Source: Rummeliibacillus pycnus_A (lineage in GTDB: Bacteria; Bacillota; Bacilli; Bacillales_A; Planococcaceae). Taken from it: DNA of 64,000 nt. Shown in pieces: positions 28,196 to 35,888 of this stretch. Positions within the stretch are counted from its first letter, which is position 1, and every line of letters begins with the position of its first letter. Both the position numbers and the translations under genes were made by a program. A model generated the notes under the pieces. That model searched no databases. It was not told the DNA's origin and saw only the letters and a program-made list of their open reading frames with translations. The stretch lies in NCBI RefSeq assembly GCF_044359855.1, contig NZ_CP132291.1:1426001-1490000 (forward strand). Direction: 5' to 3'.

Positions 28196-28497
28196 GGGTT
28201 GTCCAGAAACTTATTAACCAATCATTTAATATTAGAGAGAATAGTAATTTTTTGTGGTACTTATCCGTTGATCGCAATGAAGGATGGATGCTTTCCGTGA
28301 GGCGTGAGTTGAGCCTCATACCTTCGTGCATAGTCTCCAGCTTCACGCAAATCCCACAGAAATCACCACCCGAAACGTAAATCAACTTTATATAAAATTT
28401 AAAGAAAATTGCTCTTCTTCATAAAAATCGGGAAGAGCAATTTTTCAACCAATTAAATAACTACTTTTCTTATTAAATTATACTTATTGGACAACCC
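28196..28497. repeat. Intergenic element bounded by inverted GGGTTGTCCA ends
   Basis: The 10-bp ends GGGTTGTCCA (28196-28205) and its complement (28488-28497) bound about 300 bp between livJ and livH. The interior has a GC-richer palindromic part (GAGGCGTGAGTTGAGCCTC near 28300) and the livJ terminator. It looks like a decayed repeat or MITE-like remnant. There is no convincing coding frame. Confidence 0.45.
28400..28445 (-). terminator. Terminator after the liv binding-protein gene
   Basis: Arms around AAAATTGCTCTTC (28406-28418) and GAAGAGCAATTTT (28432-28444) form a stem followed on the minus strand by a T-rich tract. It should make the binding protein more abundant than the membrane subunits, with partial read-through into livHMGF. 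Confidence 0.75.
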
Positions 28498-28510
28498 TTC
28501 GTTTCGTTAA

Positions 28511-29668
28511 TTATTTAAATTCAATGAATTTTCCGTCTTTTATTTCTACAACTTTAGGCTCCATTACTACGTCACCTTCTTTATCAAACGAGAACTTCCC
28601 TAAAATCCCTTCAAAATCTTTTGTCTCTGCTAAAGCTTTATGGAACGCTTCACGGTCTGCTTCTCCTGCTCTTTTCAATGCATCAGCATAAATATATAAA
28701 GCGTCATAAGCTTGTGCAGCGAATTGGTCCGGTAACTTACCGTAAGCTTCTTTGTATTTGTTGTTAAAATCAACAACTTTTTGTTCTTTTGAATCACCAA
28801 ACCACGGTGTTGCAACGACTAAACCATTTGCAGCGTCTCCTGCGATTTTAATAACTTCTGGTGAGTTGAATCCGTTTCCTCCCACGAATGGTACGTCAAT
28901 ACCCATTTTACGAGCTTGGTCCATAATAACCGCACCTTCATTATATAAAGCTGAAGCTAAAATAAAATCAGGTTTTTTACTTTTGATTTTCGTTAACTGT
29001 GCATTGTAGTCACTTTGACCTTTTTGGAATGTTTCAGTTGTTACGATATCTAACCCCATTTTTTCCGCTTCTTTTTTCATGGTATCATAACCTGATTTTG
29101 TAAACACATCATCATTTCCATAAATAATTGCAACTTTTTTGGCACCAGTTTTAGATACTACTTTTTCCATAGACGCAGGGATTGCTAATGCTTCTGGAAT
29201 AGAATTTCTGAAAACATAATCGCCAATTTGTGGAATGCCTTCCGCTGTTGTAGATGTCCCCATAATTGAAATTCCATTTATATCAGCTTCTTGGGCTACT
29301 ACCTTAAACTCCGTACTTAAAGTCGGTCCTAAAAGAGCAACGATATTATTATCACTCATTAATTTTTGAGCAGAAGATAAAGCTTGTTCCTGTTTACCAG
29401 CTGAATCTTCAGTCACAAGTTCAATGTTTACATCACCTTGTTTATTGATCTCTTTTTGAGCCAGTTTAAATCCATTTGTAATGGCTTCCCCGTATGCTGC
29501 TCCTGCTCCTGTCATGTAAGCAATCACACCAAATTTAGCATTAATTTTTCCATTTGACTTTTCGCCACTTGTATTTCCAGTACTACTTGATTTTGCTCCA
29601 CATCCTGCTAGTACAATCAACATCAATGCTGAAACAAATACTATTATTTTTCTTGTTACCTTATTCAT
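28511..29668 (-). CDS. livJ: Branched-chain amino-acid ABC transporter binding lipoprotein
   Basis: The 385-residue precursor (ATG at 29668 behind AGGAGG, spacing 6) carries a lipoprotein signal with lipobox LAGC (Cys23). A periplasmic-binding Peripla_BP_6 fold follows: KFGVIAYMTGAGAAYGEAITNGFKLAQKEIN, ALLGPTLSTE, VAIIYGNDDVFTKSGYD. It captures Leu/Ile/Val-type ligands for LivHMGF. A codon-level alternative start at TTG 29674 is less well spaced. Confidence 0.93.
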   Translation of the reverse strand: MNKVTRKIIVFVSALMLIVLAGCGAKSSSTGNTSGEKSNGKINAKFGVIAYMTGAGAAYGEAITNGFKLAQKEINKQGDVNIELVTEDSAGKQEQALSSAQKLMSDNNIVALLGPTLSTEFKVVAQEADINGISIMGTSTTAEGIPQIGDYVFRNSIPEALAIPASMEKVVSKTGAKKVAIIYGNDDVFTKSGYDTMKKEAEKMGLDIVTTETFQKGQSDYNAQLTKIKSKKPDFILASALYNEGAVIMDQARKMGIDVPFVGGNGFNSPEVIKIAGDAANGLVVATPWFGDSKEQKVVDFNNKYKEAYGKLPDQFAAQAYDALYIYADALKRAGEADREAFHKALAETKDFEGILGKFSFDKEGDVVMEPKVVEIKDGKFIEFK

Positions 29669-29759
29669 ATGCAACCTCCTAAAGTATGTTTTAAAGTAAA
29701 TACTATTCTATTAAATTACATTTACACACATATGTAAATAGAAATTTCGTAATTGTTAG

Positions 29760-29774
29760 TATTTTCTGATATTT
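29760..29774 (-). promoter_or_regulatory. Candidate CodY box upstream of livJ
   Basis: On the minus strand AAATATCAGAAAATA matches 12 of 15 positions of the CodY consensus AATTTTCWGAAAATT. It lies about 90 bp upstream of livJ. CodY represses branched-chain amino-acid uptake genes in many Bacillales. The promoter itself is unclear, so the assignment is tentative. Confidence 0.45.
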
Positions 29775-29919
29775 ATTTTTATTAATAATTATTGATTATA
29801 TATACAAAAAGAGGCAGTTCCAAAAGTGAATGAATAACTCACTATCGATCTGCCTTCTTACTTGAATTGAAAAACATTCTACTATTTTTTCTGCTAAGTA
29901 CCCCGCTAAACATACAAAC

Positions 29920-30095
29920 TGCATGAGCCAACTGTGTCTCACACATTTAAAAGCAAAACACGCCCGTTTAGCTTTATCAGTTCGATGTTCTAGTCGTGAA
30001 GAGGCGTTCTTTACCTCACGGCGGGAAGGTTCTGACCCGAAAAGCTAGCGCATGGAGCTGGACACAGTTCGTTCTCGTGCTTTATTCAATGTGAG
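29920..30095. repeat. Degenerate intergenic palindromic element
   Basis: This GC-richer block in the 490-bp livJ-argF gap contains inverted words AACTGTGTCTCACACATT (29939-29956) against ACACAGTT (30065-30072) and AATGTGAGAG (30088-30097). The segment GTTCGTTCTCG (30070-30080) recurs at 35730-35740, in another gap. It is probably a decayed dispersed repeat. I see no gene here. Confidence 0.4.
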
Positions 30096-30159
30096 AGTGC
30101 TAATATAATTTCTTCTACTATATTAAGGACTTACTAGACATTCCCTGTGACTTTTATTA

Positions 30160-31128
30160 TTATTCGCCTAAAATAGAGGCAAGGACTGCTTTTTGTGCAT
30201 GTAGGCGATTTTCTGCTTGTTCGAAAATAAAGGAATTTGGACCATCAATAACAGATGTAGCCACTTCTTCTTCACGATGAGCAGGTAAACAGTGAAGGAA
30301 CATATAATTTGGTTTTGCATGTGATACAAGTGCATCATTAATTTGATATCCATGGAAATCTTGAAGACGTTTTGCTGTTTCTTCTTCTTGCCCCATTGAT
30401 GTCCATACATCTGCATAAATAACATCTGCATCTTTTGCTGCTTCTACAGGATCATATGTGTGAGCAACTGTGCTTCCATTATTTAATGCGATTTCTGCTG
30501 CCTTTTTCATGATATCTGCACTTGGTTCATAATTTTGTGGTGTTGCAACAACAACATCGATACCCACATGAGCACAAGCAACAACAAGTGAATGGGCAAC
30601 ATTATTGCCATCGCCGATATAGGCAAGCTTTAATCCTTTTAGTTCCCCTTTTTCTTCAGCGATTGTTTCTAAATCTGCTAAAGCTTGACAAGGATGCGCT
30701 AGATCAGTTAAGCCATTAATGACAGGAATTGATGCATGCTCTGCAAGCTCTTTCACCATTTCATGTGAGTTTGCTCGAATCATAATCCCATCTAAGTAGC
30801 CTGATAATACGTGACCTGTATCATGAATCGATTCACCACGTCCAATTTGCAAGTCGCGAGCATTCATATACATTCCTTTACCACCTAGTTGATTCATTCC
30901 AACTTCAAATGAAATACGTGTACGAGTTGAATTCTTTTCGAAAATCATCCCTAAAGTTTTACCTTCTAATAATGGAGGGCAATTACCTTCCTTTGTAATA
31001 ACTTTTAACTTCATAGCAAGATCAAGTAATCCTTGAACTTCCTCACTTGTGTAATCAGTAAGTGCAAGTAAATCCTTTTCTTTTAAAGTTGTTACCAGCT
31101 TAAGCTGAACAAGTTCTAATAATTTCAT
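30160..31128 (-). CDS. argF: Ornithine carbamoyltransferase
   Basis: ArgF joins carbamoyl phosphate and ornithine to make citrulline in arginine synthesis. The 322-residue product has the carbamoyl-phosphate motif STRTR (FEKNSTRTRISFEVG), the HPCQ motif (TDLAHPCQALADL), and the ornithine-binding DVWTSMGQE and FLHCLPAHR motifs. The ATG at 31128 follows AAGGAGAG. It stands alone without other arg genes. Confidence 0.96.
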   Translation of the reverse strand: MKLLELVQLKLVTTLKEKDLLALTDYTSEEVQGLLDLAMKLKVITKEGNCPPLLEGKTLGMIFEKNSTRTRISFEVGMNQLGGKGMYMNARDLQIGRGESIHDTGHVLSGYLDGIMIRANSHEMVKELAEHASIPVINGLTDLAHPCQALADLETIAEEKGELKGLKLAYIGDGNNVAHSLVVACAHVGIDVVVATPQNYEPSADIMKKAAEIALNNGSTVAHTYDPVEAAKDADVIYADVWTSMGQEEETAKRLQDFHGYQINDALVSHAKPNYMFLHCLPAHREEEVATSVIDGPNSFIFEQAENRLHAQKAVLASILGE

Positions 31129-31164
31129 CAAAATCTCTCCTTACATTTCTTATTGATAATGACC

Positions 31165-31193
31165 ATTATACATATGTATATTTATTAAATCAA
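31165..31193 (-). promoter_or_regulatory. Sigma-A promoter of argF
   Basis: -35 TTGATT (31193-31188), 17-bp spacer and -10 TATAAT (31170-31165) lie 37 bp upstream of the argF start. I saw no convincing arginine-repressor box. Confidence 0.7.
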
Positions 31194-31212
31194 TTGTATT
31201 TTTATGTTTTTT

Positions 31213-31256
31213 CAAAAAAATTAAAATCCTTCATCTTATTAGATAAAGGATTTTAA
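31213..31256 (-). terminator. Orphan minus-strand terminator upstream of argF
   Basis: Arms TTAAAATCCTTCATCT (31221-31236) and 31241-31256 form a stem with one bulge, followed on the minus strand by seven T. No intact minus-strand gene lies just upstream of it. It is consistent with a lost transcript whose remains include the ysdC fragment at 31372-31430. Confidence 0.65.
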
Positions 31257-31371
31257 TATACGACTTAGTTTAATAGCACTGGTAACATTAATCTGCTACA
31301 CACGGACGTTTTCCGCGTACTAACAGACGATTCCCCTTCGTTCGGTTAGCTCAAATAAATTGTATAGACTA

Positions 31372-31430
31372 CTTTCACTGTATTTTCAAAAGTCATCACG
31401 ATGCAAAATTTCTGCATATGATTGAATATT
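31372..31430 (-). pseudogene. Fragment of an M42 aminopeptidase (ysdC) 3' region
   Basis: Read on the minus strand this stretch matches the segment of ysdC that encodes HSHAGILHRDDFENTVK (about 33666-33722). There are about six mismatches and a one-base insertion (an extra T at DDF) in about 57 bases. The reading frame is broken, and homology fades on both sides. It lies in the same orientation as the intact gene 2.2 kb away, so it is a decayed direct duplication. Confidence 0.75.
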
Positions 31431-31684
31431 GTGCTAGCGTTAGCTATGCAAACTTCAACGAGGAGATTGAAGCAAAGTTGAAAGTGCCGTCTGTAGTGGA
31501 GCATACAAATCTGAATATGGAAAAGTAAATGTGTTAAAATGTTCGTATTAAAAAACTAAAAATGGATTTATGAAATTAATTCGTTTTAATATAAATTTAA
31601 TTATTTAGTTATAACATACGAGTTTACAAGTAAATACAGTCAGTATATGATATTAAATGTGCTTATTTATATTGAAGAAATGAA

Positions 31685-31808
31685 AAGGAGTTGATTTTTT
31701 TTGGGTAGTCGAAGTTGTAACGATCCTGATCCCAGGGCGTGTAAAGAGGAAGTCATAATTGTACCACTCTTAAAAAGGTTGATTACTCACGTAAAAAATC
31801 AACTCTTT
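31685..31808 (+). promoter_or_regulatory. Possible structured leader upstream of corA
   Basis: The segment AAGGAGTTGATTTTTT (31685-31700) pairs with 31793-31808 over 16 positions with one G-U, enclosing 92 bases. The 3' arm can alternatively pair with GGTTGATT at 31777-31784. The long-range stem would bury the ribosome site of the 47-codon frame. This could be a cis-regulatory RNA or a coincidence of the coding sequence. Confidence 0.35.
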
Positions 31809-31844
31809 ACTACGACTGGAACTATATCGATTTCCTCAGTATAA
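31701..31844 (+). CDS. Unrecognised small protein, 47 residues, upstream of corA
   Basis: A TTG at 31701, ten bases after AAAAGGAG, opens a frame reading MGSRSCNDPDPRACKEEVII and continuing VPLLKRLITHVKNQLFTTTG to ...SISSV, ending in TAA at 31844. It has two Cys in an acidic/proline N-terminus and an amphipathic middle. The composition looks protein-like rather than random. The stop lies 17 bp before the corA ATG, so the two may form an operon. I do not recognise the family. Confidence 0.5.
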   Translation: MGSRSCNDPDPRACKEEVIIVPLLKRLITHVKNQLFTTTGTISISSV

Positions 31845-31861
31845 ATGAGGAGGTTACTTTA

Positions 31862-32800
31862 ATGTTGAACATGTATTTGACAAATGAAAATAGCAAATTG
31901 GAAGAAATAACAGAAATAACCAAAGGATGCTGGATTAATCTAGTATCGCCAACAGAAGAAGAGATTAACTATATTGCAGATAAAGTACAAATTCCATTAG
32001 ACTTTTTAAGAGATCCATTGGACGAAGAGGAACGATCAAGGATTGAAAAAGACGATGATAATATATTGATAATCGTCAATGTGCCTTTAATGTCAAAGGA
32101 CGATAGTGGTTTAGCTATATATGACACGATTCCTTTAGGAATGATTATCGCTAATGGTTGTTTTATAACAGTTTGTTTAAAAGACAATCCTATATTTCAA
32201 ATGTTTGTACAGAATAAAGTAAAACAATTTTTCACTTATAAAAAAACAAGATTTGCTTTACAAATTCTTTATATAATAGCAACTTCGTTTCTTAAAAATT
32301 TAAAACTAATCAACAAAAAGACAGATGAAATTGAAAAAGAATTACATCAGTCTATGAAAAATAAAGAACTATTTACGTTATTAAATCTTGAAAAAAGTTT
32401 GGTCTATATTACTACTTCTTTAAAATCAAATAACATAGTCATGCAAAAAATGCTAAAGAGCAATTACCTAAAAATGTTTGAAGATGACAAGGAATTGTTA
32501 GAGGATGTAATTGTTGAAAATCAACAAGCTATTGAGATGGCTGAAACGCATTCATCAATTTTAAGTGGGATGATGGATGCTTTTGCATCCGTTATTTCAA
32601 ATAATTTAAATATTGTAATGAAATTTTTGACATCCTTTACGATTATCTTATCTCTACCAACTATGGTGGCAAGTTTTTACGGTATGAACGTTCCTATTCC
32701 GTTTCAGCATTATAAACATGCATTTTGGATTGCAATGACTATTTCTATCTTTTTATCCAGTACAACTGCATTTATTTTCTGGAGAAAAAGGTTCTTTTAA
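31862..32800 (+). CDS. corA: CorA-family Mg2+/divalent cation transporter
   Basis: The 312-residue protein has the CorA layout: a long cytoplasmic alpha/beta funnel domain (1-250) with a long helix, then two C-terminal membrane helices (about 253-273 and 287-307). The pore signature YGMNVP lies between them. It is full length for the family. The start follows GAGGAGG. Confidence 0.9.
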   Translation: MLNMYLTNENSKLEEITEITKGCWINLVSPTEEEINYIADKVQIPLDFLRDPLDEEERSRIEKDDDNILIIVNVPLMSKDDSGLAIYDTIPLGMIIANGCFITVCLKDNPIFQMFVQNKVKQFFTYKKTRFALQILYIIATSFLKNLKLINKKTDEIEKELHQSMKNKELFTLLNLEKSLVYITTSLKSNNIVMQKMLKSNYLKMFEDDKELLEDVIVENQQAIEMAETHSSILSGMMDAFASVISNNLNIVMKFLTSFTIILSLPTMVASFYGMNVPIPFQHYKHAFWIAMTISIFLSSTTAFIFWRKRFF

Positions 32801-32808
32801 TAAATTTC

Positions 32809-32847
32809 AAAAGCCGAGGATTCTTCTATAAAGAATCCTCGGCTTTT
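32809..32847. terminator. Terminator after corA
   Basis: A 17-bp perfect stem AAAAGCCGAGGATTCTT (32809-32825) with 32831-32847 and a 5-base loop sits just past the corA stop. Confidence 0.9.
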
Positions 32848-32882
32848 ACTTAATAAGTAACTACATTTCTTTTTATCAAAAA

Positions 32883-32913
32883 TAAAAAACACGCTAATTT
32901 CTATTTAGCGTGT
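32883..32913 (-). terminator. Terminator of the gene at 32978
   Basis: Stem ACACGCTAA (32889-32897) with TTAGCGTGT (32905-32913) is followed on the minus strand by a T-run. Confidence 0.8.
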
Positions 32914-32977
32914 AAGTATATAAATAAGACTTTAGTTTTTTATAACTTATCAATCTAAGTAAAAAAATGAATTCCTA

Positions 32978-33232
32978 CTAAGACACCATACCAAACAATT
33001 CGTCAATTTGATTAATTAACATCTCTAAGAAATCCTCATTTTCATACGAACCTAATAAATCCTTTTCATAAAGAATACTTATTGGCTTTTCTTCCCTAGA
33101 TTTTGTTTGATACAACGGAGAATCAACAACAGACCACTCACCATCTAACCATATGGCAATCCGTTCAAAATTCCCTTCTAAAATAACTTCACGAAAGGCA
33201 TCTTTTCCCTGTAATTCCAGGTCAATGTCCAA
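32978..33232 (-). CDS. Hypothetical protein, 84 residues
   Basis: The TTG start at 33232 follows GGAGGGATAAAC, and a terminator of its own lies downstream, so the gene is likely real. The product is acidic and soluble (IAIWLDGEWSVVDSPLYQTKSREEKP, ENEDFLEMLINQIDELFG), with no signal or membrane segment. I do not recognise a family. Confidence 0.65.
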   Translation of the reverse strand: MDIDLELQGKDAFREVILEGNFERIAIWLDGEWSVVDSPLYQTKSREEKPISILYEKDLLGSYENEDFLEMLINQIDELFGMVS

Positions 33233-33344
33233 GTTTATCCCTCCAAATAAGAGCTCATAAATTATTATATATATAAATCATAAAAAAGCAACTTTATGGA
33301 TTCATGATAATATATTGGACATACAAAAATTAAGTATTTGTTCT

Positions 33345-33525
33345 GAGCAGCTCCATTTTGGATTGTTCAATTTAATCGAAGTTTTGGCAGATACTTCTGC
33401 TACCGTACCTCTTCTTTTCCTTCAATAGGAGGATTACTTTTAATTCATTTACAACTTGTTTCTTTAGAAACACCATATTTCACTAGCTAATTGTATTGGT
33501 AATGTCTGATTACTTGTATTTTACA
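33345..33525 (-). pseudogene. Decayed IS3-family transposase OrfA fragment
   Basis: Joining minus-strand frames gives a helix-turn-helix series: NQTLPIQLASE, then YGVSKETSCK, WIK-like SNPPIEGKEE, then VAEVSAK. This resembles the OrfA of IS3-type elements (…LASEYGVSxxTxxxWI…). At least two frameshifts and a stop interrupt it, and no OrfB or terminal repeats were seen. The call rests on pattern memory only. Confidence 0.5.
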
Positions 33526-33537
33526 ATTGATATGAAA

Positions 33538-33573
33538 TGGAAAAAACAAAAAATCTTATCATTGTTTTTTCCA
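33538..33573 (-). terminator. Likely terminator of ysdC
   Basis: The perfect inverted repeat TGGAAAAAACAA (33538-33549) with 33562-33573 lies 25 bp beyond the ysdC stop. The stem is A/T-dominated, with T-runs inside it rather than after it, so its strength is uncertain. Confidence 0.5.
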
Positions 33574-33597
33574 CTTCTAATATAATTATATTCCTTA

Positions 33598-34686
33598 TTA
33601 TTCAAAAATGATCTTATTTACTGTTTCACGGTCTAATTTTTTAATGACTTCAATCACTAATTTTACTGTATTTTCAAAGTCATCGCGATGCAAGATTCCT
33701 GCATGTGAGTGAATATACCGTGTTGCGATACCGATAGATAGTGCGGGTACACCATTTGCTGTTAAATGGATGGAGCCTGCATCTGTACCGCCACCAGGGA
33801 TTGCTTCAAATTGATATGGAATCTCGTTTTCTTCTGCAGTGTCCACAACAAGATCACGTAAACCTTTATGCGCCACCATTGAGCTGTCATAAATTATTAT
33901 TTGTGGTCCAGCGCCCATTTTACTGTTTGATTCTTTTGAAGAGATTCCTGGAGTATCTCCTGCAATACCGACATCAACAGCAAAACCGATATCAGGATTA
34001 ATCTTATGAGCAGCAGTTTTAGAACCACGTAGTCCCACTTCCTCTTGCACTACGCCACAACCATAAACGATGTTAGGGTGTTTTACATCTTTTAATCCTT
34101 TTAATACTTCGATAGCAATTGCACAGCCGATACGGTTATCCCATGCTTTTGCTAGTAAATGTTTTTCGTTTTTCATTACTGAAAATTCAAAATAAGGTGT
34201 TACCATATCACCAGGTGTTACACCCCAACTTTTTGCTTCTTCTTTAGAAGATGCACCGATATCGATGAACATATCTTTAATTTCATAAGGCTGTTTACGA
34301 GCAGCTGCAGGTAAAATATGAGGTGGTTTTGAACCAATAACACCTACAATTGTTTCACCAGAACGTGTCACGACTTGTACACGTTGAGCAAGCATCACTT
34401 GTGACCACCAGCCACCAACCGTTTGGAATTTCAAAAAACCTTTGTCATCAATTTGAGTGACCATAAATCCAACTTCATCTAAGTGACCAGCCACCATGAT
34501 TTTCGGACCGTTTGGATCACCAACTTTTTCAGCAATGACAGCACCCAAGTTATCATTTTCTACCCTGTCTGCATATGGTGTAATATATTTTGTCATGACA
34601 TCACGAGATTCTTTTTCATTACCAGCAATTGCACGTGCATCAGTTAAATCCTTTAACATCGTTAATGTTTCATCGTATTGAACCAT
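33598..34686 (-). CDS. ysdC: M42-family metallo-aminopeptidase YsdC
   Basis: The 362-residue protein is a cobalt/zinc-dependent M42 aminopeptidase (PepA/deblocking type, self-assembling into tetrahedral particles in relatives). The metal ligands are visible in order: AGHLDEVG, AWDNR, VQEEVG (catalytic Glu pair), FAVDVG and the late IHSHAG. B. subtilis has ysdA-ysdB-ysdC after rplT. Here ysdC and ysdA remain close, with dut between them. Confidence 0.9.
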   Translation of the reverse strand: MVQYDETLTMLKDLTDARAIAGNEKESRDVMTKYITPYADRVENDNLGAVIAEKVGDPNGPKIMVAGHLDEVGFMVTQIDDKGFLKFQTVGGWWSQVMLAQRVQVVTRSGETIVGVIGSKPPHILPAAARKQPYEIKDMFIDIGASSKEEAKSWGVTPGDMVTPYFEFSVMKNEKHLLAKAWDNRIGCAIAIEVLKGLKDVKHPNIVYGCGVVQEEVGLRGSKTAAHKINPDIGFAVDVGIAGDTPGISSKESNSKMGAGPQIIIYDSSMVAHKGLRDLVVDTAEENEIPYQFEAIPGGGTDAGSIHLTANGVPALSIGIATRYIHSHAGILHRDDFENTVKLVIEVIKKLDRETVNKIIFE

Positions 34687-34756
34687 TATTTCGACCCCCT
34701 AAATAATCAGTACTCGTTAATTATAATCCCAATTGTAAGTAAATTCAAAATAATAT

Positions 34757-35194
34757 TTAGAATTTTCCTGATGAACCAAAACCTTGCGCTGAGCGAGTTG
34801 AATCAGAAACTTCTTCTACTTGTTCTACTTGTACTTGAAGAACTGGTGCAATAACCATTTGCGCAATTCGCATATGTTTTTCTACTAAGAAATCCTTTTT
34901 GCCATGATTAATTAATATGATTTTGATTTCGCCTCGATAACCTTCATCGACAGTTCCAGGGCTATTTAGTACTGTTACAGCATGTTTTAATGCTAGACCG
35001 CTTCTAGGACGCACCTGAGCTTCCGTGCCTTTAGGTAATTCAATGACGATACCAGTAGGAATTAAAGCCGATTCCCCTGCCTTGATCACTTGCTCTTCAA
35101 CCGCATATAAATCTAATCCTGCATCCCCCGGATTAGCACGAAATGGCATTTTCGCATCTTCATGAATAAGTTGTACTTTTAATGTGTCGTTCAT
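34757..35194 (-). CDS. dut: dUTP diphosphatase
   Basis: Dut hydrolyses dUTP to dUMP, keeping uracil out of DNA. The ATG at 35194 behind AAAGGTAGGT gives 145 residues, the usual length of a trimeric dUTPase. All five motifs are present: NPGDAGLDLYA, RPRSGLALKH, SPGTVDEGYRGEIKI, RIAQMVIAP and RSAQGFGSSGKF. The frame opens earlier (35299) but without a ribosome site or homology. Confidence 0.94.
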   Translation of the reverse strand: MNDTLKVQLIHEDAKMPFRANPGDAGLDLYAVEEQVIKAGESALIPTGIVIELPKGTEAQVRPRSGLALKHAVTVLNSPGTVDEGYRGEIKIILINHGKKDFLVEKHMRIAQMVIAPVLQVQVEQVEEVSDSTRSAQGFGSSGKF

Positions 35195-35330
35195 TGTTAT
35201 ACCTACCTTTAATCTAATTATAAATTTCTTCTTTCTCATCGTATCTGAAAAGGTAGCTATTGAAAAGAAATAATGTAGAAAATTAATACTAACAAGCAAA
35301 GAGAGCCAACATCACTGCCTGCTCTCTTCT

Positions 35331-35600
35331 CTAAATTTTATAAATAATAAACGCTTCTATAAACATTAGTATTGTAAAGCCATAAACAAATTGAAGATGT
35401 CGTGTTTTATGATGGAATACAATCATACCCAACCAAGTACCAGCTGCTCCACCAATCCAAGCGATTAACCATAATCGCTTTTCTGGTATACGCCATCGGT
35501 TATTAATCGCTTTCCATTTATCAACACCCATTGTGATAAAGCCTATTATGAACATTAGTAAAAAATAACTATTTAGTATAGTAGATAGATAAGTATACAT
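35331..35600 (-). CDS. ysdA: DUF1294 membrane protein YsdA
   Basis: The 89-residue protein has membrane helices at both ends and the DUF1294 core MGVDKWKAINNRWRIPEKRLWLIAWIGGAAGTWLGMIVFHHKTRH. Its function is unknown. B. subtilis ysdA follows rplT directly. Here a 6-kb block lies between them. Confidence 0.88.
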   Translation of the reverse strand: MYTYLSTILNSYFLLMFIIGFITMGVDKWKAINNRWRIPEKRLWLIAWIGGAAGTWLGMIVFHHKTRHLQFVYGFTILMFIEAFIIYKI

Positions 35601-35814
35601 AGCTCCTCCTGGAATCTTTTTCTCGCATTATCACTTTTTAGATAAAGGTTATGTTAATGGATCATACTGTCTTTTTTATTCAAAGTGCTGACACGCTAAG
35701 CGCTCAAACCACTACGCAATTCTTTTGACTCACATGGTTCGTTCTCGCACTTTCTTAAAGGCTTGCTGGCTAACTATTCCTTTCAAATGCCATAATAAAA
35801 TTAACAGCGCTTAG

Positions 35815-35850
35815 ATAAAAAAAGCATATAGAGAAAGAATTCTCTATATG
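35815..35850 (-). terminator. Terminator of the first GH25 lysozyme gene
   Basis: Stem GCATATAGAGAA (from 35824) with its complement ending near 35850 is followed on the minus strand by seven T. The gap upstream toward ysdA holds a degenerate repeat (inverted CGCTAAGCGCT words and GTTCGTTCTCG) and no gene. Confidence 0.8.
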
Positions 35851-35888
35851 CAAAGATCTGTGTTCCATAACACTTATTCAAAAACCAC

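Noticed and set aside
28141..28385. Overlapping frames of 79 and 89 codons between livJ and livH
   Set aside because: They mirror each other on opposite strands through the repeat element, with no ribosome site or recognisable domain.
29820..29870. Second FadR box (TGAATGAATAACTCACT) upstream of livJ
   Set aside because: The second half-site does not match TCATTCA and the context gives no fatty-acid gene.
31129..31200. Arginine-repressor (ARG) box before argF
   Set aside because: The best candidate overlaps the promoter but matches the TGAAT-N4-ATTCA-type half-sites poorly on the right side.
34757..35299. Longer dUTPase start at 35299
   Set aside because: No ribosome site; family length and homology begin at ATG 35194.
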